A stretch of DNA of 41,121 nucleotides from contig CAMNRM010000046.1 in NCBI GenBank assembly GCA_946553025.1, positions 1-41,121 of the forward strand, written 5' to 3'. The translations under genes and the position numbers were made by a program. The notes under the pieces are model-generated. The model made no database searches and was not told where the DNA came from. It saw nothing but the letters and a program-made list of their open reading frames with translations. This document shows positions 39,742-41,121 of this stretch, one piece after another (within the stretch, counting starts at the first letter, position 1; every line of letters starts with the position of its first letter). The DNA comes from an uncultured Clostridium sp. (GTDB lineage: Bacteria > Bacillota > Clostridia > Lachnospirales > Lachnospiraceae).

Positions 39742-39766
39742 TTCCTGTTCACATGTTTACAGCAAC
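39742..39766 (+). repeat. Palindromic intergenic repeat, copy 7
   Basis: TTCCTGTTCACATGTTTACA followed by GCAAC matches the family consensus with the CACATGT centre. Confidence 0.65.
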
Positions 39767-39967
39767 AACCTTTCCACCGCATTGATCTTCATTTGTTTAC
39801 ATATTGTTCATAATTTATCTATGTACTGTTCATAATTATTTTTTATACTAATTGCATAGAAAGTTACAAAAAGCTTTCTTTTAATTAGACAATTTGCACA
39901 TAGATTTTTCATAATTACCCCGGTTGAACAGCAGCCGGGGCTCCTCATTTTTATCGGGAAGATTTCT

Positions 39968-39995
39968 CGCTGCTGTGAACATGTAAACAGCAGCG
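39968..39995. repeat. Palindromic intergenic repeat, copy 8 (most symmetrical)
   Basis: CGCTGCTGTGAACATGTAAA followed by CAGCAGCG is almost a perfect palindrome around ACATGT, with only two mismatched positions per arm. It lies just before the nucleotidyltransferase stop and could act as its terminator-like hairpin. Confidence 0.7.
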
Positions 39996-40040
39996 ATTTC
40001 TCTTCCCGATGTTTCATTTTAAGCACATCGCAGGCACGGG

Positions 40041-40961
40041 TCAGAACAGCTTCTCCGGATAAACCCCGTCCTTAACCAGCTGGCGGATGGACTCGATAAC
40101 TGCCGCTTTATCCTCCTGGTAGGTCACGCCAAACCACTTATCCTTCGTATCGAGCACCTGTACAACCGCTTTTTTCTCCTGTACCATCTTATCGATAACC
40201 TTGGGCAGAAGATATTCGGCTTTAAGATTTCCCTCCGGAATCTGGCGCAGGAACTCCGGAAAGCCTTTTTCCAGTTCCTCTAAAAATGCAGGAGGAAGTC
40301 CCCACATATTCATCGAAACCAGCTGTCCTTCATGAATTTCTACCGGAACGCCGTCCTCATTCTCCGCATAAAAACCGTCGGCCTTCCTCTCGATGGCAAA
40401 GGTTTCTTCCACCTTCTTTAATGTCCCGTCCTCAGCAACATCGCAGACACCCCGGGTTACTGAACCGTTCTCGCTCAATGTGTTTTCCAGGGCAAAGCCC
40501 GCCATACATAAGGCCATGGGCTCTTTCGTTTCGTCCATATGCCCGACCATATAGTCATGAACCTTGCGGAATCCTTCTTTTCCGTAGTAGTCGTCTGCAT
40601 TAATCACCAGAAACGGCTCATGCACCAGATCCTTCACCATAAGAACCGCATGACCGGTTCCCCACGGCTTCTTCCTTCCCTCCGGTGCCGAAAATCCCTC
40701 CGGAAGTTTATCCAGTTCCTGATAAGCATACTCCACCCGGGCAATCTTCTCAATCCGGTTTCCGATAATCTCCTTAAAATCCTTCTCCAAATCCCGGCGG
40801 ATAATAAAGACAATCTTGGTAAATCCTGCTTCCAGGGCATCATGAATCGAATAATCCATGATAATCTCCCCGCTTGGGCCAACTGCTGCCAACTGCTTAA
40901 TTCCCCCGCCAAAACGACTGCCAATCCCCGCAGCCATAATCACTAATGTAGTATCCTTCAT
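40041..40961 (-). CDS. Sugar-phosphate nucleotidyltransferase
   Basis: This 306-residue protein opens with a nucleotidyltransferase signature MAAGIGSRFGGGIKQLAAVG (GxGxRxxx..K), followed by IIMDYSIHDALEAGF and, further on, VINADDYYGKEGF with the metal-binding aspartates, and GNLKAEYLLPKVI plus WFGVTYQEDK near the end. It resembles UTP- or CTP-using pyrophosphorylases for sugar phosphates that are common in Clostridia; the exact sugar cannot be read. It is monocistronic with a good ribosome binding site (AAAGGAGAAGGGC). Confidence 0.88.
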   Translation of the reverse strand: MKDTTLVIMAAGIGSRFGGGIKQLAAVGPSGEIIMDYSIHDALEAGFTKIVFIIRRDLEKDFKEIIGNRIEKIARVEYAYQELDKLPEGFSAPEGRKKPWGTGHAVLMVKDLVHEPFLVINADDYYGKEGFRKVHDYMVGHMDETKEPMALCMAGFALENTLSENGSVTRGVCDVAEDGTLKKVEETFAIERKADGFYAENEDGVPVEIHEGQLVSMNMWGLPPAFLEELEKGFPEFLRQIPEGNLKAEYLLPKVIDKMVQEKKAVVQVLDTKDKWFGVTYQEDKAAVIESIRQLVKDGVYPEKLF

Positions 40962-41022
40962 AGCCCTTCTCCTTTTTTCATTCCATTTTCTATCTTTTTA
41001 TCTTTAGCATCTTCTATTAGTG

Positions 41023-41031
41023 AGTATAGCA
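41023..41031 (-). promoter_or_regulatory. Extended -10 promoter of the nucleotidyltransferase gene
   Basis: On the minus strand TGCTATACT (41031-41023) fits the extended -10 TGnTATAAT with one mismatch, about 65 bases before the start. No convincing -35 is seen. The rest of the right edge (41032-41121) shows nothing recognisable. Confidence 0.55.
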
Positions 41032-41121
41032 CAGAACGAAGCAAATAGCTACACCTTTTACGGAAGCGATAGTGTAACTTTACCTGGGGAACCCAAAGGG
41101 CAGACTTTCCCCTGCACTTTT

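Larger units (their letters stand above)
39713..40040. other. 328-base intergenic region with two palindromic repeats
   Basis: No gene is visible. The region contains repeat copies 7 and 8, a GC-rich hairpin (CCCCGG at 39918-39923 with CCGGGG at 39935-39940) and a short direct repeat GTTCATAATT (about 39807 and 39828). The minus-strand promoter of the pyrophosphatase is expected here, but I could not single it out. Confidence 0.6.

Noticed and set aside
39918-39940. Rho-independent terminator at the CCCCGG/CCGGGG hairpin
   Set aside because: No gene runs into it on the plus strand, and on the minus strand it lies more than 80 bases upstream of neither stop nor T-run, so its role is unclear.
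1-41121. CRISPR arrays, tRNA, rRNA, insertion sequences or prophage genes
   Set aside because: I saw no regularly spaced repeats with unique spacers, no tRNA-like cloverleaf, no transposase or integrase and no phage structural gene.

Overview
The window looks like chromosome of a spore-forming Clostridia bacterium, most probably a Lachnospiraceae. The indications are a long-form PRPP synthetase, a fused CBS/DRTGG inorganic pyrophosphatase, paired DnaD/DnaC loaders, dipicolinate synthase (DpaAB), LuxS, S-box and preQ1-type leaders, and strong GGAGG ribosome binding sites. Genus cannot be fixed from the sequence alone. Most of the window is moderately GC-rich core genome. One clearly AT-richer island (about 9.1-13.7 kb) looks acquired.

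Layout. 0-6.3 kb: a leucine-rich-repeat protein, then a tripartite tricarboxylate transporter operon (tctC-tctB-tctA) ending in a metallo-beta-lactamase-fold hydrolase, with a divergent LysR regulator. The intergenic region carries two overlapping promoters and a textbook T-N11-A box. 6.3-9.0 kb: a type II P-type ATPase. 9.1-13.7 kb (island): a DUF4869 protein plus a P-loop ATPase with a possible Toprim-like C-terminal half; a secreted surface protein with cell-wall-binding repeats split by an in-frame TAG; and a divergent XRE regulator with two matching operators. 13.7-22.2 kb: luxS, a GH13 protein that has lost its catalytic residues, an ABC-F ATPase, an ExoIII-type nuclease, SAM-riboswitch-controlled metK, and murA. 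22.4-30 kb: a membrane-anchored propeller-like protein, PRPP synthetase, dnaC and dnaD (behind a cluster of DnaA boxes), and murC. 30-34 kb: QueT under a preQ1-type leader, AzlC/AzlD, a MATE exporter, and a metallophosphoesterase with a helical tail. 34.2-36.8 kb: dapA divergent from dpaA-dpaB, with sigma-K-like promoters facing both ways. 36.9-41 kb: a shikimate-kinase-like protein, a flavin reductase, the regulated pyrophosphatase and a sugar-nucleotidyltransferase.

How the genes work together. DapA makes the substrate that DpaA/DpaB turn into dipicolinate, so the divergent locus is a compact spore-core module. LuxS and MetK belong to the same methyl cycle, and MetK is controlled by its product SAM. 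MurA and MurC make peptidoglycan precursors. DnaC and DnaD load the replicative helicase, and the DnaA boxes upstream may couple them to initiation. A short palindromic intergenic repeat with the core GTTCACATGTTCACAG recurs through the window between genes.

The best candidate for an undescribed system is the DUF4869/ATPase gene pair in the AT-rich island.
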